From positions 173,431 through 237,430 of the forward strand of contig JAOFTV010000002.1 of the NCBI GenBank assembly GCA_028045305.1: 64,000 nt of DNA, written 5' to 3'. Source of the stretch: Opitutales bacterium (lineage in GTDB: Bacteria > Verrucomicrobiota > Verrucomicrobiia > Opitutales > Seribacteraceae). Below are positions 62,952 to 64,000 of this stretch, piece after piece. The position numbers were made by a program, and so were the translations under genes. The notes under the pieces were generated by a model, which saw only the letters and a program-made list of their open reading frames with translations, searched no databases and was not told the DNA's origin. Within the stretch, counting starts at the first letter, position 1. Each line of letters begins with the position of its first letter.

Positions 62952-63929
62952 TTAGGGGCCTGTGGAACCCCTATTAAATGGATGAATATAATAGGGGGAT
63001 CGATGCCAGAAAAACATCAAATAGAGACCAGCGAACAAGATCAATTCTTGGCCCAGAGAGATATAGATTCTTACGCGGTTTATGAAATCATCCTCACATT
63101 TTTCATAAACCCAAAGGGTAAGTTCATTAGCCTGCGTCCCCTCCTCTGCACAGACCATAAAGAGAATGAAATTATTGAGGAAATGAAGGACTAAAGGAAT
63201 TTCCATTCCACCTGAGCGCATCAAGAAAAAGATAATGATTAACTCAGTCATTACGAAGTACACCAAAATCGTACCGATGTTTTTCATAAAATCAGGATTG
63301 CCAAAATGAATGCTGACAAAACAAGCTGTTACCAATACCGGCGCGAACCAGAAAACGGGAACAACTGCTCCGAATTGACGTAACAAAAATCCTTTAAAAA
63401 AGACATCTTCCCCGGTGGTTTGAAGAAGGATGCAAACGATCATGGGCAACAACCAATAGCCATGTTCTGTACGGAAACCATTAAATTTAAAAATCGGCTC
63501 AAATTCATTCAATCCAGGTATAGGGATCAGGAAAAACAGGAGTTGGATAAGCATTACCAACAAAATTGTTTTTCCAACTAACCCCCAACGGAAAGACTTA
63601 ATTGGAGCAACCAAGGTCTTAACCGCTCGGCCTTGAATCAAAGAACCGACAATAGCAATCGGCCAGCATAAAAGTCCCACGCAAAGTAACTCCAGCAAAA
63701 CCAAGGGCGGATCAGTTGCTTGATCTGTTTCCATGAAGAGCCTATACCAAGGGGTACCTGTGAATTTTGAAAATACTTCCAGAAGGTAATCAAATAAATT
63801 ACTAGCCAAGATAGCCACTGGGATAACCGAAAGAATTGCAAGAATAAGCCATGGCCATTTCCATCGCCCTAGACGTTGGGAAAGAAAGTAGGGAGATTTT
63901 TTTAGGGCATTCACGTCAAGGGCATACAA
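62952..63929 (-). CDS. CPBP-type intramembrane protease-like protein, altered motif
   Basis: 325 residues with about eight membrane segments. There is no ATG start; the TTG at 63929 or the GTG at 63914 must be used. The CPBP (Abi) motif 1, normally E-E-x-x-x-R, reads E174-D175-V-F-F-K179 in TTGEDVFFKGFLLRQFG. Motif 2 F-x-x-x-H is intact (FVSIH, H208), as is the third (HFLNN). Relatives process CAAX-type or bacteriocin-related peptides. The conservative Glu-to-Asp and Arg-to-Lys changes may keep or lose activity. The last 70 bases of the window show nothing else. Confidence 0.75.
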   Translation of the reverse strand: MYALDVNALKKSPYFLSQRLGRWKWPWLILAILSVIPVAILASNLFDYLLEVFSKFTGTPWYRLFMETDQATDPPLVLLELLCVGLLCWPIAIVGSLIQGRAVKTLVAPIKSFRWGLVGKTILLVMLIQLLFFLIPIPGLNEFEPIFKFNGFRTEHGYWLLPMIVCILLQTTGEDVFFKGFLLRQFGAVVPVFWFAPVLVTACFVSIHFGNPDFMKNIGTILVYFVMTELIIIFFLMRSGGMEIPLVLHFLNNFILFMVCAEEGTQANELTLWVYEKCEDDFINRVRIYISLGQELILFAGLYLMFFWHRSPYYIHPFNRGSTGP

Positions 63930-64000
63930 CTATAACCAAAATTTGTAAGTCAATGAAATTTGGGGAATTAAATTGATCGTAACGCGAATGAACAAAAAAA

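Noticed and set aside
62982..63194. 70-residue plus-strand ORF inside the CPBP gene
   Set aside because: It lies antisense to a membrane protein with intact family motifs.

Overview
The window looks like a chromosomal piece of a marine-type Verrucomicrobiota (PVC superphylum); this is inferred from gene content. It carries several PSCyt1/DUF1549/DUF1553 + DUF1501 pairs, a DUF1592 + DUF1552 pair, five sulfatases or sulfatase remnants, PVC-type beta-propeller dehydrogenases with haem or copper domains, two DUF1080 proteins and a verrucomicrobial ECF sigma/FecR pair. Base composition is moderate and uneven: some blocks are visibly A+T-rich (12.5-16.2 kb, 23.1-24.5 kb, 45.2-46.5 kb) and others G+C-richer (16.4-22.9 kb, 31-36 kb). 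No rRNA, tRNA, CRISPR array, transposase or phage gene was seen. Most start codons have no clear Shine-Dalgarno sequence, and many neighbouring genes overlap by 4 nt (ATGA or GTGA).

Layout. 1-7.8 kb (minus strand): partial DUF1080 protein, GT39-like membrane glycosyltransferase, DUF420 membrane protein with an EF-hand loop, and a 1499-residue secreted multidomain protein ending in a cupredoxin. 7.9-9.7 kb: FKBP isomerase and fructose-1,6-bisphosphatase, convergent. 9.9-16.2 kb: secreted sugar-dehydrogenase/cytochrome fusion, then the A+T-rich DUF1592 + DUF1552 pair. 16.4-22.9 kb: tight operon of PSCyt1/DUF1553, DUF1501, agarase-like glycoside hydrolase and sulfatase. 23.1-36.4 kb: sulfatase, haem-binding dehydrogenase, ECF sigma factor, FecR-like regulator, sulfatase, PSCyt1/DUF1553, DUF1501 and a deletion scar joining a PSCyt1 gene to the tail of a sulfatase gene. 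36.4-45.2 kb: small membrane peptide, exported VOC protein, second cupredoxin-ended giant, DUF1080, DUF6797 cytochrome and SGNH hydrolase. 45.2-46.5 kb: a polysaccharide-lyase-like gene between two copies of an intergenic element whose hairpin shows compensatory changes. 46.6-50.2 kb: alpha/beta hydrolase, pdxA and leucine-rich repeat protein. 50.3-56.2 kb: outer-membrane lipoprotein, adaptor and MacB-type ABC transporter. 56.2-59.3 kb: one or two small membrane peptides, sulfatase, small membrane protein and esterase. 59.3-64 kb: MGMT-family protein, half-length CvfB, SLC13-type transporter, CPBP-type membrane protein and small membrane proteins.

How the genes work together (inference). Most of the window encodes an exported system for sulfated polysaccharides. 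Sulfatases remove sulfate; the agarase-like hydrolase and lyase-like protein cut chains; esterases and SGNH hydrolases remove acyl groups; sugar dehydrogenases oxidise released sugars and could pass electrons to the attached c-haem or type-1 copper domains. The ECF sigma/FecR pair inside the 24-36 kb cluster is the obvious candidate regulator. The observations most worth following are the duplicated intergenic RNA-like element, the pair of homologous 27-29-residue membrane peptides, the PSCyt1/sulfatase deletion scar, the EF-hand in a DUF420 protein, and the giant proteins whose SGNH domains lack catalytic residues.
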